From assembly GCF_009834565.1 (NCBI RefSeq), contig NZ_CP019428.1:2976001-3040000 (forward strand): a DNA stretch of 64,000 nucleotides, read 5' to 3'. The position numbers were made by a program, and so were the translations under genes. Below the pieces are notes generated by a model that was not told where the DNA came from, searched no databases, and worked only from the letters and a program-made list of their open reading frames with translations. The DNA comes from Pseudomonas sp. R76. Lineage in GTDB: Bacteria; Pseudomonadota; Gammaproteobacteria; Pseudomonadales; Pseudomonadaceae. Position 1 is the stretch's first letter; each line of letters starts with the position of its first letter. Positions 52,401-60,446 of this stretch are shown here, piece by piece.

Positions 52401-54293
52401 TCAAATCACCAGCATGGCCCGGCCACCGGGGTTGCAGGACAGGTTGGCACCGATTTCGACTTTTGCCAGGTCAATGCCAAGGCCGGCGAGCAGGTTGTTG
52501 ACGATGGGGTCGAGCAGCGGGCCCAGCACCCCGGCGATCAACCCGCCCAGGGTTGAAAGCAAGCCGTTGAGCAGGCCGGTGACCAGGCCCAGCACAGCGC
52601 CGAGCAGGCTGGCCATTTTGGGTGTGTGGTTGATCAGTTGGATGCCGGTGAGGGTCTCTTTGAGGCTGCTGACCACATTCGAGGCGGCGAACTGAAAATA
52701 GCTGGGTGGCTGATTAATCGCGGGCGGGGCGGTGTAGGTGTGCGCACGCTCGGTTTTCAGCACTTTGCTGTCGACGCGGATGCCCAGGCCGCCCGCTGCA
52801 AACGCCTGCCTGTCGCTGCACACGCCGGTGCCGCGCTTGCGGGTTTTGGTGCCGATATCGACCACCGGGTACTCGTCGACGTTGAGTTGTTCTTTGGATG
52901 AGAACAAGTTCTGCGGATCAACCTGGCCAATCATCGCGCGCAACGCGGCGGTTTCGCCGAGCACCGACAAGGACTTTTTATCGCCGTCGCAGCTGTAGCC
53001 GGTGACCTTGGCGCTGCCGCCGGCGGCTTCCAGGGCGATGTCGAGTTTGTCGCCGATTTCAAGGCTGGTGACCAAACAACAATTGGGGTCGAGTAAGCCG
53101 AGCAGGCCGCCGAGCACAACATTCAAGGTATCCACCAGGCCCCCGAGCACGCTATTGACCACCGTGACGATCGGCAACTTTACCGAAATCAGTGTGCGCA
53201 CTTGAGCGGTGCGCACAAAGATGGGCTGCTTGTCGATGTCCTTCGGGTTGCCAATGCTGGACAACTGCGCGGGCTCGATCACTTTGGTGGTGACGGTGAC
53301 ACCGATCAGGCCCAGCACGTCCACCGGCAGCTCGACCGCCAGCGCGCTGGCCTTGTTCGACAGCTGCACAAAGCACTGGATCAGGTTGAACAGTTGCAGG
53401 TCGACATCCAGCGCACTCTTGTCCGTGCCGTTCTGGATATTGATCAAGTCGCCCAGGTGCAGGATCTGCGTTCCCGGCGCGATCAACTTGATGGCTTCGA
53501 GGTTGTTGATCACCACCTTGACCGCGTCACCGCCGAGCTTGAGCACGTCAATGGCGGCCTGGATCAGTTGGCCAACGGTGGCGTCGGTCTTGAGCAACTG
53601 GTCGTAGTTGCCCGCGCTGACATTCAGCTGGATGGCCAAGGCATCCAGGTACTTGAGCAGGCTGATATCGGTATTGATCAAGCCGTTCCAACCGACCGCG
53701 TCGAGTTGCAACTTGCCGCCGAGCAAACCACCGATCAGCGCGTTGAGGGCTTTAGACTTGGTGCTGTCCACGGTCAACAACGTGCTGCGAATGGTGAGTG
53801 ACGCCACTGTAGGGGCGGGTGTCGAGGCCACGGCGGTGGCGCTGAGGAGTGTGGTGAGGTTGACGGGCTGAGCCGAAAACAGCGTGAGCAGGCCGTGGGC
53901 GATGCTGGTGTGCACCCGGTGGGTGGCGATCACCCGGATGGCGTCGGCTTTGGCGGGGTCAGGGCTGAAGGTGCGCATAAAGTCGGCGCCGGTGGCCAGG
54001 GTGCCGCAGGCAATGGCCAGCGTGCGATTGGCGTCGACCTTGAAGTTGTTGCGCGCCGCACTTTGCGTCGCAAATTGTGCGGCATTGTTGTTGGGCGCCA
54101 CGCACTTGCCGCTGCGGCTCACCGCTTCCAGCGCGGCGGTGTCGGCCACACGCTGCAACTTGCGCTTTTCCAGGTACAGGCGACCGCTGTCGACCACCAG
54201 CAACAGAAACAACAGCGCGACCCCAAGGGTCACCGCGCCCATCAAGCCGATGGCCCCGCGTTGACGGGCCGGGCCGAGTCCATGGCCAAACAT
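52401..54293 (-). CDS. Orphan TadG-like pilus assembly / pseudopilin-type membrane protein
   Basis: A 630-residue protein. The N-terminus has the TadE/TadG signature: RQRGAIGLMGAVTLGVALLF followed by LLLVVDSGRLYLEKRKLQRV. One membrane helix (about 13-35) holds a large periplasmic part with a Leu/Val-rich middle and a C-terminal half with LLGAVLGLVTGLLNGLLSTL. TadG proteins belong to Flp-pilus export systems, but no other tad genes lie here, and the protein is longer than typical. It is preceded by the end of the hydroxyacid dehydrogenase gene. Function outside Flp pili is unknown. Confidence 0.82.
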   Translation of the reverse strand: MFGHGLGPARQRGAIGLMGAVTLGVALLFLLLVVDSGRLYLEKRKLQRVADTAALEAVSRSGKCVAPNNNAAQFATQSAARNNFKVDANRTLAIACGTLATGADFMRTFSPDPAKADAIRVIATHRVHTSIAHGLLTLFSAQPVNLTTLLSATAVASTPAPTVASLTIRSTLLTVDSTKSKALNALIGGLLGGKLQLDAVGWNGLINTDISLLKYLDALAIQLNVSAGNYDQLLKTDATVGQLIQAAIDVLKLGGDAVKVVINNLEAIKLIAPGTQILHLGDLINIQNGTDKSALDVDLQLFNLIQCFVQLSNKASALAVELPVDVLGLIGVTVTTKVIEPAQLSSIGNPKDIDKQPIFVRTAQVRTLISVKLPIVTVVNSVLGGLVDTLNVVLGGLLGLLDPNCCLVTSLEIGDKLDIALEAAGGSAKVTGYSCDGDKKSLSVLGETAALRAMIGQVDPQNLFSSKEQLNVDEYPVVDIGTKTRKRGTGVCSDRQAFAAGGLGIRVDSKVLKTERAHTYTAPPAINQPPSYFQFAASNVVSSLKETLTGIQLINHTPKMASLLGAVLGLVTGLLNGLLSTLGGLIAGVLGPLLDPIVNNLLAGLGIDLAKVEIGANLSCNPGGRAMLVI

Positions 54294-54384
54294 TCTGCGT
54301 TCCTTCGCCGGTCATGCACCGGCGTCCTGAGCATCCCCGCCAAGCAGTGTAGTCAGGTTTCAGGTCGGCGCTGGCTATTCGCTA

Positions 54385-55335
54385 CTAGTTGCGCGGCGGC
54401 AGGTTCACCGGGGTCAGCACGGGGCGGCCGGCAAAGTATTCAACCAGGTTATCGGCCACGCGCTGCACGGTGTCGTGGGCAGCTTCCGGCGACAGGCCGG
54501 CCACGTGAGAGGTGAGCACGGTATTGCTCAGGCGCTTGAGGGCGTCCGGCACTTTGGGCTCATCGTCGAACACATCCAGCGCCGCGCCGCCAATGCGCCG
54601 TTGCTCCAGCGCGGCCACCAGGTCGGCGGTGACCACCACGCTGCCACGGCCGATGTTCACCAGATAGCCGTTCGGGCCCAGCGCATCCAGGGCGTGGCGA
54701 TCGATCAGGTGGCGGGTGCTCGCGCCGCCAGGCGTGGCCAGGATCAGGAAGTCCGAATTGCGCGCCAGTTCCACCGCCGTTGCGCAATAGGTGTAATCCA
54801 CATCATCGCGGGGCTGGCGGTTGTGATAGCTCACCTCCATGCCGAAGCCGAGGGCGGCGCGCTTGGCGATCTCCATGCCCACCGCGCCGAGCCCGAGAAT
54901 GCCCAGTTGCTTGCCGCCCAGGGAAGGGCGCATCACCTTCGGCCATTCGCTGCGGCGCACGGCCGCGTCAGTCTGAGGAATGCCGCGCACCAACGACAGC
55001 AGCAACGCCATGGCGTGGTCGGCCACGGACGGCGCATTCACCCCGGCACCGTTGGTGACGACGATGCCACGGTTGGCGGCCGCCTGCAGGTCCACATGTT
55101 CGTAGCCGGCGCCGATCACGCAGATGATCTCCAGCAACGGCAGCGCGGCGATTTCCTCCGCATACAGCCCCAGCGGGCCACGGGTCAGCACGGCCTTGAT
55201 CTGCCCACCGTGGGCTTTGATCGCCTGGGCGCGTTCGGCCGGTGTCGGAGCCAGAATCACATGAAAGTCATTGCTCTCGATGATTTGCAGGTATTCGTTG
55301 ATGGTTTCAACCAGGACCAGGACGGTGGTGGACAT
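54385..55335 (-). CDS. D-2-hydroxyacid dehydrogenase
   Basis: A 316-residue NAD(P)-dependent enzyme. The Rossmann motif is GLGAVG at 148-153, and the catalytic residues are Arg230 (IGRGSV), Glu259 (DDEP) and His277 (SHVAG). These place it in the D-isomer specific 2-hydroxyacid dehydrogenase family, near glyoxylate/hydroxypyruvate reductases. Complete; monocistronic between genes on the same strand. Confidence 0.93.
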   Translation of the reverse strand: MSTTVLVLVETINEYLQIIESNDFHVILAPTPAERAQAIKAHGGQIKAVLTRGPLGLYAEEIAALPLLEIICVIGAGYEHVDLQAAANRGIVVTNGAGVNAPSVADHAMALLLSLVRGIPQTDAAVRRSEWPKVMRPSLGGKQLGILGLGAVGMEIAKRAALGFGMEVSYHNRQPRDDVDYTYCATAVELARNSDFLILATPGGASTRHLIDRHALDALGPNGYLVNIGRGSVVVTADLVAALEQRRIGGAALDVFDDEPKVPDALKRLSNTVLTSHVAGLSPEAAHDTVQRVADNLVEYFAGRPVLTPVNLPPRN

Positions 55336-55429
55336 CGGAAGGCTCTTCCTGAAGGGTTTGAAGGGTGAGTATGCGGGATTTGTACGACGGAACGTTTTGT
55401 TCAGTCATAAAAATCCCGCCCAGGTCACG

Positions 55430-55954
55430 CTAGAACTCAATACTTTGCGCCTTGACCCGCTTCACAAACGCCCCCGCCAGGGTCGCATTGTGATGTTCGA
55501 TGATCGCCGCGGCCGACAACGCCGGGGTGTCCATGCAGGTATGGCCGTCTTCCGGCAAGATCACCGAAAACCCCAGTTCCACGGCGACGCGGCAAGTAGT
55601 GTCGATGCAGAACTGGGTTTTCATCCCCACAATCACCAGTTCATCGACCTGCGTCGCCGCCAGTTGCTGGGCGAGGTCAGTGCCGAAAAAGCAGCTGGGG
55701 CGGGTTTTATTGAACAGGTGGTCACGGGCTGCGTCGACAGCCAGGCCGGGCCACAGCTGCCAGAGCGGGCTGCCGGCTTCAATCGGCGAGCCCACCGGCC
55801 CTGTGTGGCGGGCGACGAAGATCGGCGCGTCGACCGCGCGGGCGCGCTGAATCAGTTGGTTGATGGTCGCCAGCACGCGTTCGCGTTCAAAGGGTTTTTC
55901 CGGGCCATCGTATAAACCGATTTGCATATCGATGATCAGCAGGGCGTTTGCCAT
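55430..55954 (-). CDS. Isochorismatase-family cysteine hydrolase
   Basis: A 174-residue enzyme with the family's triad Asp9 (LLIIDMQIG), Lys83 (FNKTRPS) and Cys116 (KTQFCIDTT). The cis-peptide region IVGMKTQFC is intact. Such enzymes hydrolyse isochorismate, nicotinamide or carbamoyl-type amides; this short single-domain form usually acts on amides. The ATG at 55954 is preceded by AAGGAGCAAGACC, a strong ribosome site. A terminator hairpin lies just upstream. Confidence 0.92.
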   Translation of the reverse strand: MANALLIIDMQIGLYDGPEKPFERERVLATINQLIQRARAVDAPIFVARHTGPVGSPIEAGSPLWQLWPGLAVDAARDHLFNKTRPSCFFGTDLAQQLAATQVDELVIVGMKTQFCIDTTCRVAVELGFSVILPEDGHTCMDTPALSAAAIIEHHNATLAGAFVKRVKAQSIEF

Positions 55955-55991
55955 GGTCTTGCTCCTTGCAGTGGCCAGGTGGCGGAGCCAT

Positions 55992-56024
55992 AAAAAAGGC
56001 CCCGTCCATTGCTGGCGGGGCCTT
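55992..56024 (-). terminator. Rho-independent terminator upstream of the isochorismatase-like gene
   Basis: Read on the minus strand, AAGGCCCCG...CGGGGCC is followed by six T's, about 20 bases after the stop of the small 28-residue ORF and 38 bases before the isochorismatase start. It ends the TetR transcript or attenuates the downstream gene. Confidence 0.85.
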
Positions 56025-56043
56025 GGGTTGAATCCGTGTGTGT

Positions 56044-56130
56044 TTAGTTCAAGCACCCACAGCAACCGCACGACCCGCCATTAGCGGTCGTGGTGGTGGT
56101 GCGGGTGAGGTGCAGCTGAATAAGGTTCAT
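56044..56130 (-). CDS. Putative 28-residue Thr/Cys-rich peptide
   Basis: A 28-codon frame starting at ATG 56130, eight bases after the TetR gene. It begins MNLIQLHLTRTTTTT and ends NGGSCGCCGCLN, so five threonines in a row are followed by four cysteines in seven residues. The ribosome site is weak (GGGG). An intrinsic terminator follows 20 bases after the stop codon. It could be a leader peptide of an attenuator, a metal-binding peptide, or a chance frame. I give it because composition and placement are unusual. Confidence 0.45.
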   Translation of the reverse strand: MNLIQLHLTRTTTTTANGGSCGCCGCLN

Positions 56131-56137
56131 GCCCCGA

Positions 56138-56752
56138 TCATGCTGGGCCAGGCGCGCGGCTGTCAACGGACACATCCGATTTCTTCTCGGGTAGCAGCGT
56201 GTTTCGCGCGGCTTCCAGGAATTCGTCTGACAAGCTGCTGCCGCGTGTCGCACGCGCCAGCGTGACGGCGCCGATCATCATCGCGTACTTGGCCAGCATG
56301 GCCTGGCGGTCGTCATCCTGAAGCTGGGCGAAGATCTCCAGTGACTGTTCAACCCCAGCGATAAAGGTGTGCTGCAGCGGCGTGTCGGCGGGCTCATGGC
56401 ACATGTCCGGGGTGAAGGCGGATATGGGGCAGCCGTCGCCCGGATTGTCGCGGTGGTTGGCTGAAAAATAGTGGCGCAGGATGGCTTCGCGGGCGGAGTG
56501 CGGGTCTTCACAGCGCTCGAGTTTCTCCTGCCAGCCCTGGTTGGATTGCTCGAAAGCCTTCTGGCTAGCCTCGGTGGCCAAGGCTTCCTTGGACGCAAAG
56601 TGCCCGTAGAAACCGCCGTGGGTCAGGCCGGCGGCGGCCATCACATCCGACAGGCTGATGCCGTGCAGCCCGCGCTCACGAAACAGGTGCGTGGCCGCCT
56701 CGACGATGATTTCACGGTTGAGTGCGGCTTGTTTGCGGGAAACGCGAGGCAT
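56138..56752 (-). CDS. TetR-family transcriptional repressor
   Basis: A 204-residue regulator. The N-terminal helix-turn-helix includes ERGLHGISLSDVMAAAGLTH and GGFYGHFASKEALATEA. The ligand-binding helical domain has a cysteine-containing GDGCPISAF segment also seen in AcrR/NemR-type repressors, which sense electrophiles or drugs. The start ATG at 56752 follows GAGAG. It has no divergent partner; the nearest plus-strand gene is far away. Target unknown. Confidence 0.92.
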   Translation of the reverse strand: MPRVSRKQAALNREIIVEAATHLFRERGLHGISLSDVMAAAGLTHGGFYGHFASKEALATEASQKAFEQSNQGWQEKLERCEDPHSAREAILRHYFSANHRDNPGDGCPISAFTPDMCHEPADTPLQHTFIAGVEQSLEIFAQLQDDDRQAMLAKYAMMIGAVTLARATRGSSLSDEFLEAARNTLLPEKKSDVSVDSRAPGPA

Positions 56753-56928
56753 GGCGGGGCTCTCAAAAAAAAAAGGCGGGCACAGCCTCAACGTACAGGA
56801 ACCAGGTCGATTCTAAAATAGATTTGCCAGGGAATGTATTATTCAGCCAAAGCCGGCGCCTATAAATTGCCTCCTGGGTCAGTTCCAGCGCGGCTGCACA
56901 GTGTAATCGTCCAGCCGCCTGGCCATCA

Positions 56929-57375
56929 TTACTGCGCAGCGCCAACCTGCCGTGCCTTGTTTTGTTCCGCCTGTGCGATGGGCATGAAGTCGTACGTGGG
57001 AAAGAATTCTGTTGTGTAAACACCCCAGGCGGTGTTTTCGATCGCAAGATTAACTTCTGCCAGGCGCCGCGCAGGCAGGCGCAGGACGATCACCTGCCCA
57101 ATGCCCATGGTTATATTCCAACTGACCACTTCCACGCCGGCAGGAGGGAACACTTTGTGAAATTCCTGCTGGGCAAGTTGTGCTTTCAGCGCGCTGAGCG
57201 GTCGTGACTGATCGTGTTTAAGGAAAACGGTCAACATGACTGCATTGTCGGACGTAACGGCATTGGTGTGGGCGGGCTGGGCGGGAGTGGTCTGTGCAAT
57301 GGCAACGCCTGGTAGCAAGGTGGCTGCCAGCAGTGCAGGGATATACCACGACTTGATGCGGGTGCTTATATTCAT
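56929..57375 (-). CDS. Hypothetical exported protein (148 aa)
   Basis: A 148-residue protein with a signal peptide (residues 1-27, PALLAATLLPGVAIA, cleaved before QTTPA). The mature part carries SWNITMGIGQVIVLRLPARR, a beta-strand-rich core, and no cysteines. No family recognised. It follows the frameshifted exported gene on the same strand with a 66-base gap; both are small exported proteins and may be cotranscribed. Confidence 0.75.
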   Translation of the reverse strand: MNISTRIKSWYIPALLAATLLPGVAIAQTTPAQPAHTNAVTSDNAVMLTVFLKHDQSRPLSALKAQLAQQEFHKVFPPAGVEVVSWNITMGIGQVIVLRLPARRLAEVNLAIENTAWGVYTTEFFPTYDFMPIAQAEQNKARQVGAAQ

Positions 57376-57441
57376 GTTGGTAACTCACTGGTTATTATTG
57401 AAATGTGGGCGAGTGACAGTTATAAGGCTTTGAATAGTTGG

Positions 57442-57937
57442 CTAGTTCGACATGGCCGTCTTGATCGGGCCATTGTACGGGGCGTGCACCACGTAAATTC
57501 GAACAGGAGGGTTGGTGGCTACCATGTCGCGAGGCACTTCGCGCGAGTAAGTGAACTCGCGGTTATCAAGTTTTTCCAGGCGTCGGACAATTGTTCTGTT
57601 CGGTCCCTTGTCAGGTATCAGAACATGGGTCTTCCTGTCGCCGCTGACCAAGAAGTAACCGCCACCGCCGTCGGCATATTTTGATTGCCCGGTGTCGGTG
57701 TAAAAAAAACTTGTAGCGGTTACGCTGCGGGTCCCACATTGATATCCCCACCACGCCGGGGTAGCTGGCCTTGACGTCCTGCTCTGGCGCGCCCTCTATA
57801 TAAACCCTGGTGGTCAACCATTGAGGAGAAGAGCCCAGGGCATTAGGGTCGGATATAGGCTGTTTGGCGTAACTTGCAAACGGGCTTAATGAACTTATAA
57901 GCAGTAGGCCGGAAAAAACAAGCGTATGTGTTCGCAT
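57442..57937 (-). pseudogene. DUF4822-like exported protein, frameshifted at an eight-base homopolymer
   Basis: The frame starts at ATG 57937 with a signal peptide (SGLLLISSLSPFASYA). It reads well to DPQRNRYKFF, then breaks at eight A's (57702-57709; T's on the coding strand). Removing one base restores YTDTGQSKYADGGGGYFLV, then SGDRKTHVLIPDKGP, and continues to the stop at 57442, giving an intact 165-residue protein whose style matches DUF4822. So it is either a recent loss, a slippage or phase-variable site, or a sequencing error. The second half keeps good codon use, which argues that the break is very recent or artificial. Confidence 0.8.
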
Positions 57938-58411
57938 TTTCGAACTCCTGAGGCGTTAAGTGAGGGAGCCGTTATTGTTTTGTAAATGGTGCGACGAAGG
58001 ATGTTAGTTTGACGTCTGTCGGGTGCTCAATGGCTGGGTATATTCCTGTAACAGTTATTACGTTGTTGCTGTGAAAAAATAATTTAGATGCAGGTTTCAT
58101 CTGTTTCTTTTGTGAGAATTCTCTTTAAGTTTGGGTGCGTGATGATCGTGAAGGCGCCAGGGCGCGCAGCGTCAGCGCGAGCCTGGGCTGCGGTCAAAAA
58201 TAGAGTGTTTGGGCATGCATTCCATGTGCGCAGCCCTCTAAAACCGCCGCCTACGGCCGCACTCAAACACCTGCACCGCACCACCGTTCCTCAGCTAAGT
58301 CTTTGCTTATTCAAGAGAATCCCGGACAATCGCGCGCTTGTTATGGTCGGGGCGCTGCCTGTCAGGTTTTTCTGACTCGTCCCGGCTATGGAAATGCGGA
58401 GATCCGACCGG
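57938..58411. other. AT-rich intergenic region
   Basis: About 470 bases between two divergent genes. The first 150 bases are AT-rich, typical of promoters. A 95-codon frame within (58088-58375) has no family-like features and is not called. No repeat or known site was recognised. Confidence 0.45.
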
Positions 58412-59689
58412 ATGAATGATCAGGCCAATAGCGTCGACGAACGCTATGCAACGACACCTGCAACCCTCACAAGCTGGAGCCGCCAGGACACCACCTGGAT
58501 GCTCGGCCTATTCGGCACCGCCATCGGCGCCGGTACTTTGTTTTTGCCGATCAACGCGGGTCTTGGGGGCTTCTGGCCGCTGGTGATCCTGGCGCTGCTG
58601 GCATTTCCGATGACGTTCTTTGCCCACCGTGGCCTGACCCGTTTTGTACTGTCCGGGCGTGAAGGCTCCGACATCACCGACGTGGTCGAAGAACATTTCG
58701 GCCTCAAGGCCGGTGCACTGATCACCTTGTTGTACTTCTTCGCGATCTTCCCGATCCTGCTGATCTACAGCGTGGCACTGACCAACACGGTCAGCAGCTT
58801 CATGGAGCACCAACTGCACATCATGCCGCCGCCACGCGCGATCCTGGCGTTTGTGCTGATCCTGGGCCTGTTGGCCGTGGTGCGTTGCGGTGAGCAAGTG
58901 ATCGTCAAGGCCATGAGCCTGATGGTGTATCCGTTTATCGTCGCGTTGTTGTTCCTCGCCGTGTACCTGATCCCACACTGGACCGGTGGCATTCTCAGCA
59001 CCGCCAGCGAGGTGCCGGCGCCGTCGGCGCTGCTTAACACGCTGTGGCTGGCGATTCCGGTGATGGTGTTCTCGTTCAACCATTCGCCGATCATCTCGGC
59101 CTTCGCGGTGGACCAGAAGCGTCAGTACGGCGCGCACGCCGATGAGCGCAGCTCGCAGATCCTGTCGCGCGCGCACTTGCTGATGGTGGTGATGGTGCTG
59201 TTCTTCGTGTTCAGCTGCGTGCTGACGCTGTCGCCGGCGCAACTGGCCGAGGCGAAAGCGCAGAACCTGTCGATCCTGTCGTACCTGGCCAACCACTTTG
59301 ACAACCCGACCATCGCCTTCGCCGCGCCGTTGATTGCGTTTGTGGCGATTGCCAAGTCGTTCCTGGGCCACTATATCGGCGCCAGCGAGGGTCTCAAAGG
59401 TCTGGTGCTCAAGACCGGTCGCCGCCCGGCTGCCAAGTCCCTGGACCGCATGACCGCCGCCTTCATGCTGGTGGTGTGCTGGATCGTCGCCACGCTGAAC
59501 CCGAGCATCCTCGGCATGATCGAGACCCTGGGTGGCCCGATCATCGCGTCGATCCTGTTCCTGATGCCGATGTACGCGATCCGCAAGGTGCCGGCCATGG
59601 CCAAGTACCGGGGGCAGGCGTCCAACGTGTTTGTTACCGCAGTCGGTCTGGTCGCGATTACCGCGCTGATATACTCGCTGCTGTCCTGA
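58412..59689 (+). CDS. HAAAP/SdaC-type amino-acid permease (serine/threonine type)
   Basis: A 425-residue inner-membrane symporter with about 11 helices, of the hydroxy/aromatic amino acid permease family. Marker segments are FGTAIGAGTLFLPINAGLGG near residue 30, IPVMVFSFNHSPIISAFA, and KSFLGHYIGASEGLKGL. The SdaC branch imports serine, sometimes threonine, with protons; substrate inferred. The start ATG at 58412 has GGAG upstream; ATG 58388 would add eight residues. A terminator follows. Confidence 0.88.
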   Translation: MNDQANSVDERYATTPATLTSWSRQDTTWMLGLFGTAIGAGTLFLPINAGLGGFWPLVILALLAFPMTFFAHRGLTRFVLSGREGSDITDVVEEHFGLKAGALITLLYFFAIFPILLIYSVALTNTVSSFMEHQLHIMPPPRAILAFVLILGLLAVVRCGEQVIVKAMSLMVYPFIVALLFLAVYLIPHWTGGILSTASEVPAPSALLNTLWLAIPVMVFSFNHSPIISAFAVDQKRQYGAHADERSSQILSRAHLLMVVMVLFFVFSCVLTLSPAQLAEAKAQNLSILSYLANHFDNPTIAFAAPLIAFVAIAKSFLGHYIGASEGLKGLVLKTGRRPAAKSLDRMTAAFMLVVCWIVATLNPSILGMIETLGGPIIASILFLMPMYAIRKVPAMAKYRGQASNVFVTAVGLVAITALIYSLLS

Positions 59690-59707
59690 CACCAAGCTGC
59701 ACACCCC

Positions 59708-59746
59708 AAGGCCGATTCGCGCACTGCGCGAATCGGCTTTTTTTGC
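59708..59746 (+). terminator. Rho-independent terminator of the permease gene
   Basis: GCCGATTCGCGC-ACT-GCGCGAATCGGC, a perfect 12-base stem, followed by seven T's. Confidence 0.93.
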
Positions 59747-59828
59747 GCCTGGAAAACTTGCCGAGTCTCGACCCTGGGCAGGCAATGAGGGCTAAGCTGT
59801 CGGCATAGTCATTTCTGTGGAGAGATTC

Positions 59829-60446
59829 ATGGCACGGCCGCGCCCGCAACTGATCACCTGCAAACTGGAAAAGCTGCACCCGACGCAATTGACCGTCGGC
59901 ATGGCTGAAGTGGCCACCAAGCGCGAAGCCTGGACCAGGCTCAAACGCAAGGAGCGCGCCGCCGCGCTCGACAAGCACTGGTTTCCTTGCGTGCTGGGGC
60001 CGGACGAGCGTTATTACATCACCGATCACCACCATTTCGGCCTGGCGCTGCTGCTGGAAGAGGTCAAGAGTGTTTCGTTGCTGATGCTCAAGGACTTGTC
60101 ATTTGTGGAGCGCAGCACCTTCTGGAATGTCATGGCGTTCAATCAGTGGGTGCATCCTTACGACGCGCGTGGCCTGCGTCGGACCTACGAAGCCATTCCG
60201 CGCAAGATAACCGACCTGCAGGACGACCCGTATCGCAGCCTGGCGGGCCTGTTGCGTATGGCGGGTGGCTACGCCAAGGACGCGACGCCGTTCAGCGAGT
60301 TTCTGTGGGCCGACTTTTTTCGCACCCGCATCGGCAGCGACGTGGTCAGCCAACCGAACGCCAAGCTGTTGAGCAAGGCCATGGGCCTGGCGCGCAGCCA
60401 GGAAGCGCGTTATTTGCCGGGATGGGTCGGGCCGATTGAAAACTGA
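59829..60446 (+). CDS. ParB-like (ParBc_2 family) protein
   Basis: A 205-residue protein of the ParB-like nuclease superfamily, with the pattern KLEKLHPTQLTVGMAEVATK at the N-terminus and DERYYITDHHHFGLALL in the centre. These are the family's ligand/nucleotide-binding segments. Function unknown; it is unlikely to partition chromosomes because it lacks the helix-turn-helix domain. The ATG at 59829 has GGAGAGATTC upstream. The last 11 bases overlap the SulP gene. Confidence 0.85.
   Translation: MARPRPQLITCKLEKLHPTQLTVGMAEVATKREAWTRLKRKERAAALDKHWFPCVLGPDERYYITDHHHFGLALLLEEVKSVSLLMLKDLSFVERSTFWNVMAFNQWVHPYDARGLRRTYEAIPRKITDLQDDPYRSLAGLLRMAGGYAKDATPFSEFLWADFFRTRIGSDVVSQPNAKLLSKAMGLARSQEARYLPGWVGPIEN

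Noticed and set aside
58088..58375. 95-codon plus-strand frame in the region before the amino-acid permease
   Set aside because: No ribosome site, atypical composition and no family-like segment; it crosses promoter-like sequence.
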